NCBI GenBank assembly: GCA_937877605.1
Contig: CALFJA010000023.1
Coordinates: 1-38,745 of the forward strand
Reading direction: 5' to 3'
Length of the DNA stretch: 38,745 nt
Source: an uncultured Prevotellaceae bacterium
Lineage (GTDB): Bacteria; Bacteroidota; Bacteroidia; Bacteroidales; Bacteroidaceae
This document shows, in pieces, positions 15,493 through 24,099 of this stretch. The notes below the pieces were generated by a model, which was not told the DNA's origin, made no database searches, and saw nothing but the letters and a program-made list of their open reading frames with translations. Both the position numbers and the translations under genes were made by a program. The stretch's first letter is position 1. Each line of letters begins with the position of its first letter.

Positions 15493-16026
15493 TTACCTGA
15501 AGATGAGCTGGCGTGCGAACTCCCAGATGGCCAGTGCGCCGGCCACCGATACATTGAGCGAGTGCTTCGTGCCCAGTTGCGGAATCTCCAGACACCCGTC
15601 GCAGAGGTCTATCACCTCCTGATGCACACCCTTCACTTCGTTGCCCAGCACCACGGCATAGCGCTGCTGCGGGTCGGGGGCGAAACATTGCAGTGGCTGC
15701 GAGCCCTCCACTTGCTCTATTCCGAGCACCGTATAGCCTGTACCCTTGAGGTGTCCGACGGCTTCCAGAGCCGTGGGAAAGTGTTTCCACACCACCGACT
15801 CCTCGGCTCCGAGGGCGGTCTTGTGTATCTCTGCGTGTGGCGGCGTGGCGGTGATGCCACATAGGTAGAGCGCTTCTACGCGGAAAGTGTCGGCCGTGCG
15901 GAAGAGCGAACCCACATTGTAGAGCGAGCGTACATCGTCGAGCACCACCACGAGGGGCAGTTTCTCCGATGCGCGGAACTCCTGCACGGAGAGCCGCTGC
16001 ATTTCTATGGTACGCAGTTTACGCAT
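15493..16026 (-). CDS. SpoU/TrmH-family RNA 2'-O-methyltransferase
   Basis: A 177-residue SPOUT-fold enzyme that transfers a methyl group from S-adenosylmethionine to a ribose 2'-OH of tRNA or rRNA. The three family motifs are visible: motif 1 DDVRSLYNVGSLFRTAD (with the catalytic-type Asn and Arg), motif 2 VVLGNEVKGV and motif 3 IPQLGTKHSLNVSVAGALAIWEF (knot). The chain is short and lacks an extra substrate-binding domain, closest in size to TrmL-type proteins; the target nucleotide is unknown. The start at MRKLRTIEM overlaps the end of sufE by 8 nt, indicating translational coupling. Confidence 0.9.
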   Translation of the reverse strand: MRKLRTIEMQRLSVQEFRASEKLPLVVVLDDVRSLYNVGSLFRTADTFRVEALYLCGITATPPHAEIHKTALGAEESVVWKHFPTALEAVGHLKGTGYTVLGIEQVEGSQPLQCFAPDPQQRYAVVLGNEVKGVHQEVIDLCDGCLEIPQLGTKHSLNVSVAGALAIWEFARQLIFR

Positions 16027-16444
16027 CTTTCCGGTTGTTATAGGCCAGGGCATAGAGGCGGATTTGCTTCACCATGGCGGCGAGCCCGTTGCTGCGGGTG
16101 GGCGAGAGATGGTCTTTCAGCCCGATGCGGTCAATGAAATAGAGGTCGGCATCGACGATGTCGGCAGGCTTTTGCCCGTTGAACACGCGCACCAGCAGTG
16201 CCACGATGCCCTTCACAATGAGTGCATCGCTCTCTGCCTGGATGAACATCTGCCCGTCGCGCAGTTCAGGATAGACCCACACGCGGCTCTGGCAGCCGTC
16301 TATGAGGTTGTCGTTGGTCTTGTATTGCTCGGGCAGGGCAGGCAGTTCCGAGCCCAGGTCGATGAGCAGCTGGTAGCGGTCCATCCAGTCGTCGAAGTCT
16401 TGGAACTCCTCGACTATCTGGTCTTGAATCTCATTGATGGTCAT
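16019..16444 (-). CDS. SufE-family Fe-S cluster assembly protein
   Basis: A 141-residue cytosolic protein that accepts sulfane sulfur from cysteine desulfurase SufS and passes it to the SufBCD scaffold. The acceptor cysteine is C51 in LIDGCQSRVWV, in the family's usual position. Other conserved parts are the N-terminal helices (EFQDFDDWMDRYQLLIDLG) and the C-terminal LSPTRSNGLAAMVKQIR. The start at MTINEIQDQ is supported by the -7 box 22 bp upstream. No other suf gene is nearby; the partner is the downstream RNA methyltransferase, overlapping by 8 nt. Confidence 0.94.
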   Translation of the reverse strand: MTINEIQDQIVEEFQDFDDWMDRYQLLIDLGSELPALPEQYKTNDNLIDGCQSRVWVYPELRDGQMFIQAESDALIVKGIVALLVRVFNGQKPADIVDADLYFIDRIGLKDHLSPTRSNGLAAMVKQIRLYALAYNNRKDA

Positions 16445-16466
16445 TTCTATTGTGCTTTTGTCGCTG

Positions 16467-16474
16467 CAAAGGTA
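16467..16474 (-). promoter_or_regulatory. -7 box for sufE
   Basis: Minus-strand TACCTTTG matches TAnnTTTG and lies 22 bp before the sufE start at 16444. Confidence 0.6.
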
Positions 16475-16672
16475 TAAAGAATTTATCAAACCAAAGGGAT
16501 TCTTCCTGCTGATTACTGCATGATTATTCGGCTTGCAACCTTCGCGAGAAGGGCATCGGCGGCCAGAAAAAGTTTTTCCGACGCAAATAACGGATATTTC
16601 CGACATTTTTGCAACCTGCTGTTGCACAACGCCTTACGCTTAAAAGCCAACTGCTTCCCTTCTGGTTGTTCT

Positions 16673-16713
16673 ACAAGTGAGCCCCTTTCGGAATGCGAAA
16701 GGGGCTCACTTGT
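16673..16713. repeat. Copy B of the dispersed repeat: perfect 18-bp hairpin
   Basis: ACAAGTGAGCCCCTTTCG (16673-16690) is followed by a 5-nt loop GAATG and its exact reverse complement (16696-16713). The GTGAGCCCC core and the left flank (GGATATTTCCGACATTTTTGC, near 16591-16611) are shared with copy C. There is no T-tract, so it is not a standard terminator. Confidence 0.8.
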
Positions 16714-16916
16714 GTTGCACCTGAACGGCTTTTGTTCTGCAAAAGGGTTGGTCTTGCGGTTGGAAAAGTGGATTTTTCGAGTTAAAACTGCACAAAACAC
16801 CCGATGTGTGCAGCCTGCTAAACCTTTGTTAATCGGCTTTAACATCTCTTTCGGCCAAAAATCTCAGCAGTTTTCGATGCCTCAAAAAGAATAAATATGT
16901 CGCTTCCGGCGCAATT

Positions 16917-18167
16917 TTATTCAGCAATTTCGCCCTTCACCAGTTTGAACACCTTGTCGTTGGGACGCACCTTATCGGGTACGGGAATGGAAACGCGCTG
17001 GCGCTGGTGAGCGGTCTGCACCATTTCGTACTCGTAGCGTATTTCGGTCGACTTCACCCAGAGGGCTCCCGTGGTGGGACCGGTGATGAGCAACTGGTCG
17101 TCGAGTGAGAATTCTGCCGCCTCCACAGCCACCTCGGCCACCTTGATTTTCGGGAAATAGTGCAGCACCTTCCCCACGAGCTGCTTCCGTTCGGTGGCAT
17201 TCGACCCGTAGTTCTTGTTCCATTCTCCCATGAGCTGGCCTTGGTAATAGCCGTCCCAGAAGCCTCGGTTGAACACCGTTGCAAGCCGTCGGTCCCACTC
17301 GTCTTTACGCTTCTCCGTGAAGTTGTCCCTTACAACAGCCTCTATCGCTTCCTTATAACATTTCACAACGGTGTAGACATACTCAGGTCCGCGCGCCCGT
17401 CCTTCAATTTTGAACACGCGGACACCAGCCTTCATCAACTTGTCGATGAACCGGATGGTCTTCAGGTCCTTGGGACTCATCAGGTATTTGTTGTCCACCT
17501 CAATCTGGTTGCCGGTCTCTGCGTCGGTCAGCAGGTAGGAGCGGCGGCATATCTGTATGCATTCGCCGCGGTTGGCAGAGCGGTTGGCGTTGGCAAGGCT
17601 CATGTAGCACTTGCCCGAGACAGCCATGCACAGCGCACCGTGGCAGAACATCTCTATCTGTATCAGGCGCCCGCCGGGGCCGCATATCCGCTGTTCCTCA
17701 ATCTGACGGTGTATCTCTGCCACCTGATCCAGGTTCAGTTCGCGGGCCAGCACCACCACATCGGCAAACTGAGCGTAGAACTTCAGTGCCTCGATGTTGG
17801 AGATGTTCAACTGCGTGGAGAGGTGCACCTCCAGCCCTATCTGCCGGCAATACATCATCACAGCCACATCGCTGGCTATCACGGCGCTGATACCTGCCTT
17901 ATGCGCGGCATCGCAAATGAGGCGCATCTGCTCCAGGTCCTCACCGTAGATGATGGTGTTGACGGTGAGATAGGTCTTCACCTTGGCATCGTTGCAAATC
18001 TGCGCGATTTCCTTAAGGTCGTCGATGGTGAAATGATTGGCCGAGTGCGACCGCATGTTCAGCTGCCCAATGCCAAAGTAAACACTGTCGGCACCCGCCT
18101 TCAGGGCCGCTGCCAGCGATTCGCGGGAACCCACCGGCGCCATCACTTCATATTGTCCGATATTCAT
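16917..18167 (-). CDS. U32-family protein (peptidase U32; TrhP-like tRNA hydroxylation type)
   Basis: A 416-residue cytosolic protein. U32 proteins were named as peptidases, but the characterised members include Fe-S proteins for tRNA or rRNA hydroxylation (TrhP, RlhA). Here the TIM-barrel start APVGSRESLAAALKAGADSVYFG (about 9-31) is followed by a cysteine-rich centre with CHGALC, SGKCYMS and GECIQIC, which can supply cluster ligands, then MSPKDLKTIRFID and VFKIEGRARGPEYV. Length and the MSPKDL segment fit the YegQ/TrhP group best. The start at MNIGQYEVM was chosen because the upstream extension would be encoded by the AAACAACC repeat tract. It follows GH20 by 47 bp; the functional link is not obvious. 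Confidence 0.88.
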   Translation of the reverse strand: MNIGQYEVMAPVGSRESLAAALKAGADSVYFGIGQLNMRSHSANHFTIDDLKEIAQICNDAKVKTYLTVNTIIYGEDLEQMRLICDAAHKAGISAVIASDVAVMMYCRQIGLEVHLSTQLNISNIEALKFYAQFADVVVLARELNLDQVAEIHRQIEEQRICGPGGRLIQIEMFCHGALCMAVSGKCYMSLANANRSANRGECIQICRRSYLLTDAETGNQIEVDNKYLMSPKDLKTIRFIDKLMKAGVRVFKIEGRARGPEYVYTVVKCYKEAIEAVVRDNFTEKRKDEWDRRLATVFNRGFWDGYYQGQLMGEWNKNYGSNATERKQLVGKVLHYFPKIKVAEVAVEAAEFSLDDQLLITGPTTGALWVKSTEIRYEYEMVQTAHQRQRVSIPVPDKVRPNDKVFKLVKGEIAE

Positions 18168-18172
18168 ATCTA

Positions 18173-18206
18173 GTTGTTTGGTTGTTCGGTCGTTTGGTTG
18201 TTTGGT
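18173..18206 (-). repeat. Tandem AAACAACC array upstream of the U32 gene
   Basis: Read on the minus strand: AAACAACC, AAACGACC, GAACAACC, AAACAAC, four units of an 8-mer, ending 5 bp before the U32 start codon. The second unit carries the same A-to-G variant seen in the array at 26200-26240, so the two arrays are related rather than independent. Confidence 0.8.
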
Positions 18207-18214
18207 TCTCTTGC

Positions 18215-19885
18215 CTATCCGAAAGTCTTGGCTGTACGGCGGTATTCTTCCGGCCACAGGTGGCGGGCATAGTTCCATCCGTAGCACTCGTAGATACGGC
18301 GGAAGGTATCCAGTCTTCGGAGGAAGGCCTCGTAGGAAGTCTGCCGGCCGTTGTTCCATTGCAGTTCGGCCAGGGCAGCCATGCGTGGGAGCACCTGATA
18401 TTCAGCCAGCGAAGGGCTTCCGATATATTCCGTCCACAGATTTGCCTGAAAACCGAGAATATGTTGCCGCTCGGCTGCCGTCAGCCCTTCGGGTATGAGT
18501 TGCAGGTTGTAGACGTCTTCCACGGTCGAACAGCCGCCAATCAGCAGCGGTTCATTCCATGTCTCGGCAGTCTGGTAAAAGTCGAAGTAGAGGTTCTTGT
18601 TGGGCACCACAATAACATCGTGGCCCAGCCGTGCGGCGTTCAGCGTATTGTTGCCGCCTCGCCACGACATAATGGTGGCGCTCTGGTCCACATCGCAGCC
18701 CAGAAGTTCATCCCATCCGATTATTTTCCGTCCCTTGCCGGCAAGATACTGCTGCACGAAAGTGGTGAAATAGCCCTGCAGCAGTTCCTCGGCAGGCGTG
18801 TCCTTGGTGGCATAGAGTGCCTCGTCGGCCATTTTCTGCTGGCATCGGGGGCATTCTTTCCAACGCTGCTTGGGAGCCTCGTCGCCGCCGATGTGGATGT
18901 ATTCGCAGGGGAAGATGTCGCAAATCTCATCCAGTACGCCCTCCACAAACTCATAGGTCTGAGGCTTTCCTGCACACAGGATGTCTGGGTAGATGCCCCA
19001 GTACTGCCCCACCTCATAAGGTCCTCCAGTGCATCCCAGCTCCGGATAGGCAGCCATGGCAGCCAGCATGTGGCCCGGCATGTCTATCTCTGGTACGACT
19101 TCAATATAGCGCTCGGCGGCATACTGCACAATTTCACGCAGTTCTTCCTGCGTATAGAAACCTCCATGGGGCACGCCGTCCTGCACATCGGAATTGCGTC
19201 CGACTACGGTCGACGACCGCTGTGAACCTATTTCGGTGAGCCGCGGATAGGCTTTTATCTCCACACGCCAGCCCTGATCGTCGGTCAGATGCCAGTGAAA
19301 GCGGTTCATTCCGTGCAGGGCCATCATGTCGAGGTATTGCTTCACGAACTCGACCGGGAAGAAGTGGCGTGCGCAGTCGAGGTGCATGCCACGGTAGGAA
19401 AGCGCGGGTGAGTCGGCAATGGTGGCCGGGGGCAGGAGTATCTGCTGTGCCTCGGTGGCAACGGGGAGTGACTTCCGGAAGGTCTGCATGGCACGGAAAA
19501 GGGCAGCCGGAGTGGCTCCTGAAAGCACGATACCGTCCTTGCGGATGCTGATTTCGTAGGCTTCGCTATCCGTTGGCTCCTTGCCGGTTTTCAGCATCAG
19601 GCTGATTGTTCCCTTCGTGGATTTCTTCTCTCGCGATTGCAAGGGGATGCGGAGGGATGTCTGCTCGTTGATGTAGGTGCTGAGAAATCCTGCAAGACGC
19701 TCCAGTTCAGTATCGCTAGTGGGAAAGACAATAGCGGTATGTGCGTCCATGACGAACGGTTGTCCCTTGTCCGGCGCTATCTGCCGTGGCAGGGGAACCA
19801 CATTATAGTCGGCTGTGAGGATGGGTTGGGCTTGCATGGTAAGGTGTATGAATGCTGCAAAAGTGAAAAAGAACAGGCGTTTCAT
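18215..19885 (-). CDS. Beta-N-acetylhexosaminidase, GH20
   Basis: A 556-residue exported glycoside hydrolase that removes terminal beta-linked GlcNAc or GalNAc. A signal peptide covers residues 1-20 (cleavage near MQAQ). Residues about 25-155 form the GH20b-type N-terminal domain, and the catalytic barrel follows from YRGMHLDCARHFF (164). The catalytic pair is D335-E336 in HIGGDEAPK, the substrate-assisted mechanism signature. FHWHLTDDQGWR (196-207) and VPEIDMPGH (264-272) are also conserved. No C-terminal carbohydrate-binding domain is present. It is cotranscribed with the nitroreductase upstream (20-bp gap). Together with the GH92 genes nearby it suggests N-glycan degradation. Confidence 0.95.
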   Translation of the reverse strand: MKRLFFFTFAAFIHLTMQAQPILTADYNVVPLPRQIAPDKGQPFVMDAHTAIVFPTSDTELERLAGFLSTYINEQTSLRIPLQSREKKSTKGTISLMLKTGKEPTDSEAYEISIRKDGIVLSGATPAALFRAMQTFRKSLPVATEAQQILLPPATIADSPALSYRGMHLDCARHFFPVEFVKQYLDMMALHGMNRFHWHLTDDQGWRVEIKAYPRLTEIGSQRSSTVVGRNSDVQDGVPHGGFYTQEELREIVQYAAERYIEVVPEIDMPGHMLAAMAAYPELGCTGGPYEVGQYWGIYPDILCAGKPQTYEFVEGVLDEICDIFPCEYIHIGGDEAPKQRWKECPRCQQKMADEALYATKDTPAEELLQGYFTTFVQQYLAGKGRKIIGWDELLGCDVDQSATIMSWRGGNNTLNAARLGHDVIVVPNKNLYFDFYQTAETWNEPLLIGGCSTVEDVYNLQLIPEGLTAAERQHILGFQANLWTEYIGSPSLAEYQVLPRMAALAELQWNNGRQTSYEAFLRRLDTFRRIYECYGWNYARHLWPEEYRRTAKTFG

Positions 19886-19905
19886 AGGCTTTGCTTTTCA
19901 AAGTC

Positions 19906-20550
19906 CTACTCATTAGTACCGCCAAAGGTGTTCCACGACACATTCTCTTCCTTCCACTTGTCCTTCGGTTGCGGCGATTCTGCAGGATAGCCGATGGCCA
20001 CTAACGCCAAGGGAACGACTGTCTCGGGCAGGGAAAGCACCTCACTGATGGCTTGGACACGGTCCTTGATGGGGTAGGCACCCGTCCAGACGGCACCCAG
20101 TTCTACGGCATGTGCCGCCAGAAGGAGGTTCTCCGTGGCTGCCGAAACATCCTGGATCCAGAACGCCTGTCCGTCACCTTCCATGGTTTTGTCCATGTCG
20201 CCGCACACGGCTATGACCAAAGTGGCGGTCTGCAACGGGCCTGAATGACGGGATGTCTTGCCCAGTGCGGCTATCTGTGCCGTGTCGTTGACCACAACAA
20301 AGTGCCAGGGCTGCATGTTCCGGGCAGTCGGGGCCGCCATGGCAGCCTTCAGCAACAGGTTGATGGTATCGGAACTGACGGGCTGGTTGGTAAATCGACG
20401 AATGGAAGTGCGGCTCATCAGGCTACTGACGACAACCTCGCCGGCATTGGCTGGGGCTGCAGACTGACTCGATTTCAGACGGACCAGACTGACGCTGACC
20501 CACAGCAGTGCCACGGCCAGCAGCAAGTTTAAAAGCATTGTTTTCTTCAT
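19906..20550 (-). CDS. Membrane-anchored nitroreductase-family flavoprotein
   Basis: A 214-residue nitroreductase-fold protein, FMN-dependent in characterised relatives. The unusual feature is the N-terminus: residues 1-24 (MKKTMLLNLLLAVALLWVSV) form a hydrophobic anchor or uncleaved signal without a lipobox Cys, putting the enzyme on the periplasmic face, whereas most family members are cytosolic. The fold begins at SRTSIRRFTNQPVS, with AAPTARNMQPWHFVVV and the C-terminal GAVWTGAYPIKDR and VALVAIGYP as family segments. Cytosolic NAD(P)H would not be available there. The gene starts 7 bp after the FMN-binding/Fe-S gene ends, which offers a likely electron source. Substrate unknown. Confidence 0.87.
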   Translation of the reverse strand: MKKTMLLNLLLAVALLWVSVSLVRLKSSQSAAPANAGEVVVSSLMSRTSIRRFTNQPVSSDTINLLLKAAMAAPTARNMQPWHFVVVNDTAQIAALGKTSRHSGPLQTATLVIAVCGDMDKTMEGDGQAFWIQDVSAATENLLLAAHAVELGAVWTGAYPIKDRVQAISEVLSLPETVVPLALVAIGYPAESPQPKDKWKEENVSWNTFGGTNE

Positions 20551-20557
20551 GGTTGTA

Positions 20558-21646
20558 TCATTGGTTTGTTTCCGACATCTTGAAGAGCGTGCCCGTGGGA
20601 CAGACAAAGCGGCAATAGGGACGCGCCACGAACAGCGACAGCACGACAAAAAGCACCGCAAAGACGATGACCACCACCGATGCGGAGCGGAAGATAAAGG
20701 CAGTGAACAGTTCATAGTCCATCCATTGGAACCAGACTCCCGCCAGCATGAGCAGCGTGAGCACTGCCCAGAGCACTTCGCGGAACAGCGTCAGCCGCTT
20801 GGTCCAGCGCTGTCCGAGTTGCCATTTCCTCTTGTTCAGCCTACCGGTAAGTTCCTGCAGCGAGCCGTATGGGCAGACATGGGTGCAGTAATACTGCTTT
20901 TTCCCGAACAGAGGGTAGACGAATGCCATCACGACCAGCAGCAATGGAAGAAGCGAAAGCCATCCGCGCCAGCCGTTTTCAAATAGCGAAAGCAGTGCGG
21001 AATAGGACAGGAAAGTGCCGCTCCACAGGCCAAGCACGGCAACATTGAGCAACAACTGCAGGGTGCGTACCAGTTTGTTCTTTGTCAGCAACGGCACAAC
21101 GGCGGCAAGCATGGCCACCAGCAATCCTGCCAGAGATGCCCAGGAGAGTGCGGAAAGAGGGTTCCACTGGTGCGGCTGTTCCACTTTCGCGGGATTGGCA
21201 ACGAGATATTCCATGCCGCTTTGGGCATTTGCGATGATGGCCCGCGAGGAAAATGTGGCACCACTGACGGCATCCACTTTCTTCTCCAATGCTTCCTCGG
21301 GAGTCAGTCCGTCCCAGACTGTCAGGAGTTCGGAGGCCGCATGGAAAAAGTCTGGAGTCTCCACATTGTCCAGTGCCACCACGCTCTGAATTTTTCCTCC
21401 GACCAGACGCACCTCCAAAGGCACCGGCCCGGCATATCCCTTCACATCACCTGCCAGCACGGAGGTGTTCACCACGACCGTATCGCCGGCAATCCTGAGG
21501 GTGTCTGCTACCTGCACGGCATCGGTCTGCGCCTTCGTCGGTTGCCGAAGGTCCACGCCGAAGAGGCGCCCACTATGTTGTATGGCTGCAACTGCCAGCA
21601 CAACAAGACAGATGAGCAGCTGGACGATATTGCGTAAATGCTTCAT
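20558..21646 (-). CDS. FMN-binding/polyferredoxin-type membrane protein (NosR/NapH-like)
   Basis: A 362-residue membrane protein. Residue 1-30 region: one membrane segment. Residues about 45-155: periplasmic FMN-binding domain whose VDAVSGATFSS carries the motif for covalent FMN attachment by ApbE at Thr131. Residues 165-345: about five membrane helices with two CxxxCP pairs on the cytoplasmic side, C254/C258 (YYCTHVCPYG) and C345/C349 (CRFVCPTG), as in NapH and NosR. This arrangement is known to pass electrons between cytosolic donors and periplasmic flavin. It is first of a minus-strand run with the anchored nitroreductase next. ApbE is not in the window. The -7 box lies at 21676-21683. Confidence 0.87.
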   Translation of the reverse strand: MKHLRNIVQLLICLVVLAVAAIQHSGRLFGVDLRQPTKAQTDAVQVADTLRIAGDTVVVNTSVLAGDVKGYAGPVPLEVRLVGGKIQSVVALDNVETPDFFHAASELLTVWDGLTPEEALEKKVDAVSGATFSSRAIIANAQSGMEYLVANPAKVEQPHQWNPLSALSWASLAGLLVAMLAAVVPLLTKNKLVRTLQLLLNVAVLGLWSGTFLSYSALLSLFENGWRGWLSLLPLLLVVMAFVYPLFGKKQYYCTHVCPYGSLQELTGRLNKRKWQLGQRWTKRLTLFREVLWAVLTLLMLAGVWFQWMDYELFTAFIFRSASVVVIVFAVLFVVLSLFVARPYCRFVCPTGTLFKMSETNQ

Positions 21647-21675
21647 TGGGTTTTCTCTTTTAGTCTGTTCTGGTG

Positions 21676-21683
21676 CAAAAATA
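21676..21683 (-). promoter_or_regulatory. -7 box for the FMN-binding/nitroreductase/GH20 unit
   Basis: Minus-strand TATTTTTG matches TAnnTTTG, 29 bp before the start at 21646. Confidence 0.6.
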
Positions 21684-21784
21684 CTATTTTTTTAGCAATT
21701 ACTATCCGGGAACAAAAAAATAGGCGCTAGCCTGTCGGTTGGCTAAAAGTTGTCACTTATCGTATAGGCGAACGATTTTTTTTG

Positions 21785-21792
21785 TACATTTG
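21785..21792 (+). promoter_or_regulatory. -7 box for the GH92 pair
   Basis: TACATTTG matches TAnnTTTG, 45 bp before the first GH92 ATG at 21838. No clear -33 box. Confidence 0.6.
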
Positions 21793-21837
21793 CATGGATT
21801 ATCCATTCCACCAACAACCTAAATCTTACATACCTGT

Positions 21838-24099
21838 ATGCTTCGTTGTTTCTATCTTGCCTGCATCTTCATGATGACAGCCTCCCCGACGAAGGCCCAG
21901 AAAAGCCCTGTCGACTTCGTTGACCCCTTCATCGGAACCACCAATTTCAGCGTCTGCAACCCGGGAGCAGTGCTTCCGCACGGCTTGATGTCGGCTGTGC
22001 CGTTCAATGTGATGGGTTCCGACGACAATGTTTACGACAAGGATGCCCGCTGGTGGTCGGCACCCTATGTGCATGAGAACAGTTTCTTCACCGGCTTTGC
22101 CCATGTAACGCTCAGCGGTGTGGGCTGTCCCGAAATGGGAACGCTGCTGTTGATGCCCACGGCAGGAGCCCTCGATGTAGACTATCACAACTATGGTACG
22201 CCCTATGAGCAGGAGAAAGCCTCGCCAGGTTACTACAGCGTGATGCTCAAGAAGTATGGCATCAGATGCGAGGCGACCACCACCCTGCGTTCAAGCATTG
22301 AGCGCTTCACCTTCAAGAAGGGCCAAGTCAACATACTGCTGAACATCGGCGACGGCCTGACCAACGAGACGGGAGGGAACATCCGGCGCATAAGCGACAC
22401 AGAGATAGAGGGCATGCGGCTGCTGGGTACCTTCTGCTACAACCGCGACGCAGTCTTCCCCATCTACTTCGCGCTGCGTATCAGTAAGGCTCCTAAGGAA
22501 CAGGGGTTCTGGAAGAAGCAGCCACCCATGCAGGGAGTGGAGGCACAATGGGATCAGGATAACGGGAAGTACAAAATTTACCGGAACTATCAGCGAGAAC
22601 TGGCGGGCAACGAACTGGGTTATTTCTACACCTTCGAAGCAGACGAGAACGAGCAGGTGGAAGTACAGATGGCCGTGTCGTTCGTGTCGACAAAGAATGC
22701 ATGGGAGAACCTTCGGGCTGAACAGGAGGGATTTCAGTTTGACAAAGTGCATGCAGCAGCGCGACAACAGTGGGACGAAACCCTCAGCCGTGTAACCGTG
22801 GAGGGCGGCACCGACGAACAGCGCCGCATCTTCTACACAGCACTCTACCACTCGCAGATACACCCAACCATACTGCAAGACACCAACGGAGAGTACCCCC
22901 TGATGGAAAACGGAGGCACAGGCAAACTGGAACAGGGCAACCGCTACACCGTGTTCTCGCTCTGGGACACCTACAGAAACCTGCACCAGCTGGAAACGCT
23001 GCTCTATCCTGAGTTGCAGGAGGACATGGTCCGCAGCATGATTGCCATGTACAAGGAGTGGGGCTGGATGCCGAAATGGGAACTCTTCGGCCGCGAGACC
23101 TGGACGATGGAGGGCGATCCGTCCATCCCTGTGATAACAGACACCTGGCTGAAGGGACTCCGCAATTTCGACATTGAAACCGCCTATGAGGCTTTCTCCA
23201 GGAGTGCCACGATGCCAGGCAGGGACAACAAGATGCGACCCGACATCGATCCGTACCTTGGCAAGGGCTATATTCCGCTCGGAATGTACGCCGCCGACAA
23301 CTCAGGCGACAACAGCGTGTCGCACGCTTTGGAGTATTATGTGGCTGATGCGGCCCTTGCCAGTCTGGCGAAGGAATTGGGCAAGACTGCCGATGCCGAT
23401 CGTTTTCACCGCGCCAGCCTCGGATATAAGCATTATTACAGTAAGGAAAGCGGTACGCTACGGCCGCTCAACGACGACGGTTCGTTCCTGACGCCCTTCA
23501 ATCCGAAGGACGGTGCCGACTTCAGCAACGCCCCCGGGTTCCACGAAGGGTCGGCATGGAACTATACCTTCTATGTCCCGCACGATATTCCGGGACTGGC
23601 ACGCCTCATGGGTGGCAGCCGGGCATTTGTCGAGAAGCTGCAAGCGGTGTTCGACCAGGGACTGTACGACCCTGCCAACGAGCCCGACATAGCCTATCCC
23701 TACCTCTTTTCCTACTTCAAAGGCGAGGAGTGGCGCACCCAGAAAGAGGTAACGCGGCTGCTCAATACCTACTACAAGGCAACGCCGGACGGCATTCCCG
23801 GCAACGAAGACTGCGGCACCATGTCGGCATGGGCCGTATTCTCCATGATGGGATTCTACCCCGACTGCCCCGGATCGCCCTACTACACGCTGACGACTCC
23901 CACTTTCAGCCGCATCGTACTCCACCTGGACAAACGCTATTACCCACAGGGCGAACTCATCATCGAAACCGCCCGACCTGACAAAAAGGCTGTTTTCATC
24001 GACAAAATGCTGCTCGGCGGCAAGCCCTTCAAGCAGTTCCGCATCTCCCACCAAGCACTGGTTAACGGCAAAGAACTCCTTTTCCAACTGAAACCATGA
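21838..24099 (+). CDS. GH92 alpha-mannosidase (first of pair)
   Basis: A 753-residue exported, calcium-dependent exo-alpha-mannosidase that trims mannose from high-mannose N-glycans or related chains. The signal peptide ends near residue 20 (TKAQ). The N-terminal beta-sandwich opens with VDFVDPFIGTTNFSVCNPGAV. The catalytic barrel contains FHEGSAWNYTFYVPHD (catalytic acid region, about 567-582), ANEPDIAYPYLFSYF and PGNEDCGTMSAWAVFSMMGFYP (general-base region, about 655). Family length is normal. Its stop overlaps the start of the second GH92 gene by 4 nt (ATGA), so the two are coupled. The exact linkage is not assigned. Confidence 0.95.
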   Translation: MLRCFYLACIFMMTASPTKAQKSPVDFVDPFIGTTNFSVCNPGAVLPHGLMSAVPFNVMGSDDNVYDKDARWWSAPYVHENSFFTGFAHVTLSGVGCPEMGTLLLMPTAGALDVDYHNYGTPYEQEKASPGYYSVMLKKYGIRCEATTTLRSSIERFTFKKGQVNILLNIGDGLTNETGGNIRRISDTEIEGMRLLGTFCYNRDAVFPIYFALRISKAPKEQGFWKKQPPMQGVEAQWDQDNGKYKIYRNYQRELAGNELGYFYTFEADENEQVEVQMAVSFVSTKNAWENLRAEQEGFQFDKVHAAARQQWDETLSRVTVEGGTDEQRRIFYTALYHSQIHPTILQDTNGEYPLMENGGTGKLEQGNRYTVFSLWDTYRNLHQLETLLYPELQEDMVRSMIAMYKEWGWMPKWELFGRETWTMEGDPSIPVITDTWLKGLRNFDIETAYEAFSRSATMPGRDNKMRPDIDPYLGKGYIPLGMYAADNSGDNSVSHALEYYVADAALASLAKELGKTADADRFHRASLGYKHYYSKESGTLRPLNDDGSFLTPFNPKDGADFSNAPGFHEGSAWNYTFYVPHDIPGLARLMGGSRAFVEKLQAVFDQGLYDPANEPDIAYPYLFSYFKGEEWRTQKEVTRLLNTYYKATPDGIPGNEDCGTMSAWAVFSMMGFYPDCPGSPYYTLTTPTFSRIVLHLDKRYYPQGELIIETARPDKKAVFIDKMLLGGKPFKQFRISHQALVNGKELLFQLKP

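Larger units (their letters stand above)
16445..16916. other. 472-bp intergenic region
   Basis: Between the U32-family gene (downstream end) and sufE (upstream end), both on the minus strand. It contains the sufE promoter box and the perfect hairpin of repeat copy B. The long open frames readable here on either strand appear to be translations of the repeat and have no recognisable domain. Confidence 0.7.

Noticed and set aside
16520..16894. 124-codon plus-strand frame across repeat copy B
   Set aside because: It spans the perfect hairpin and has no homologue I recognise; treated as repeat-derived.
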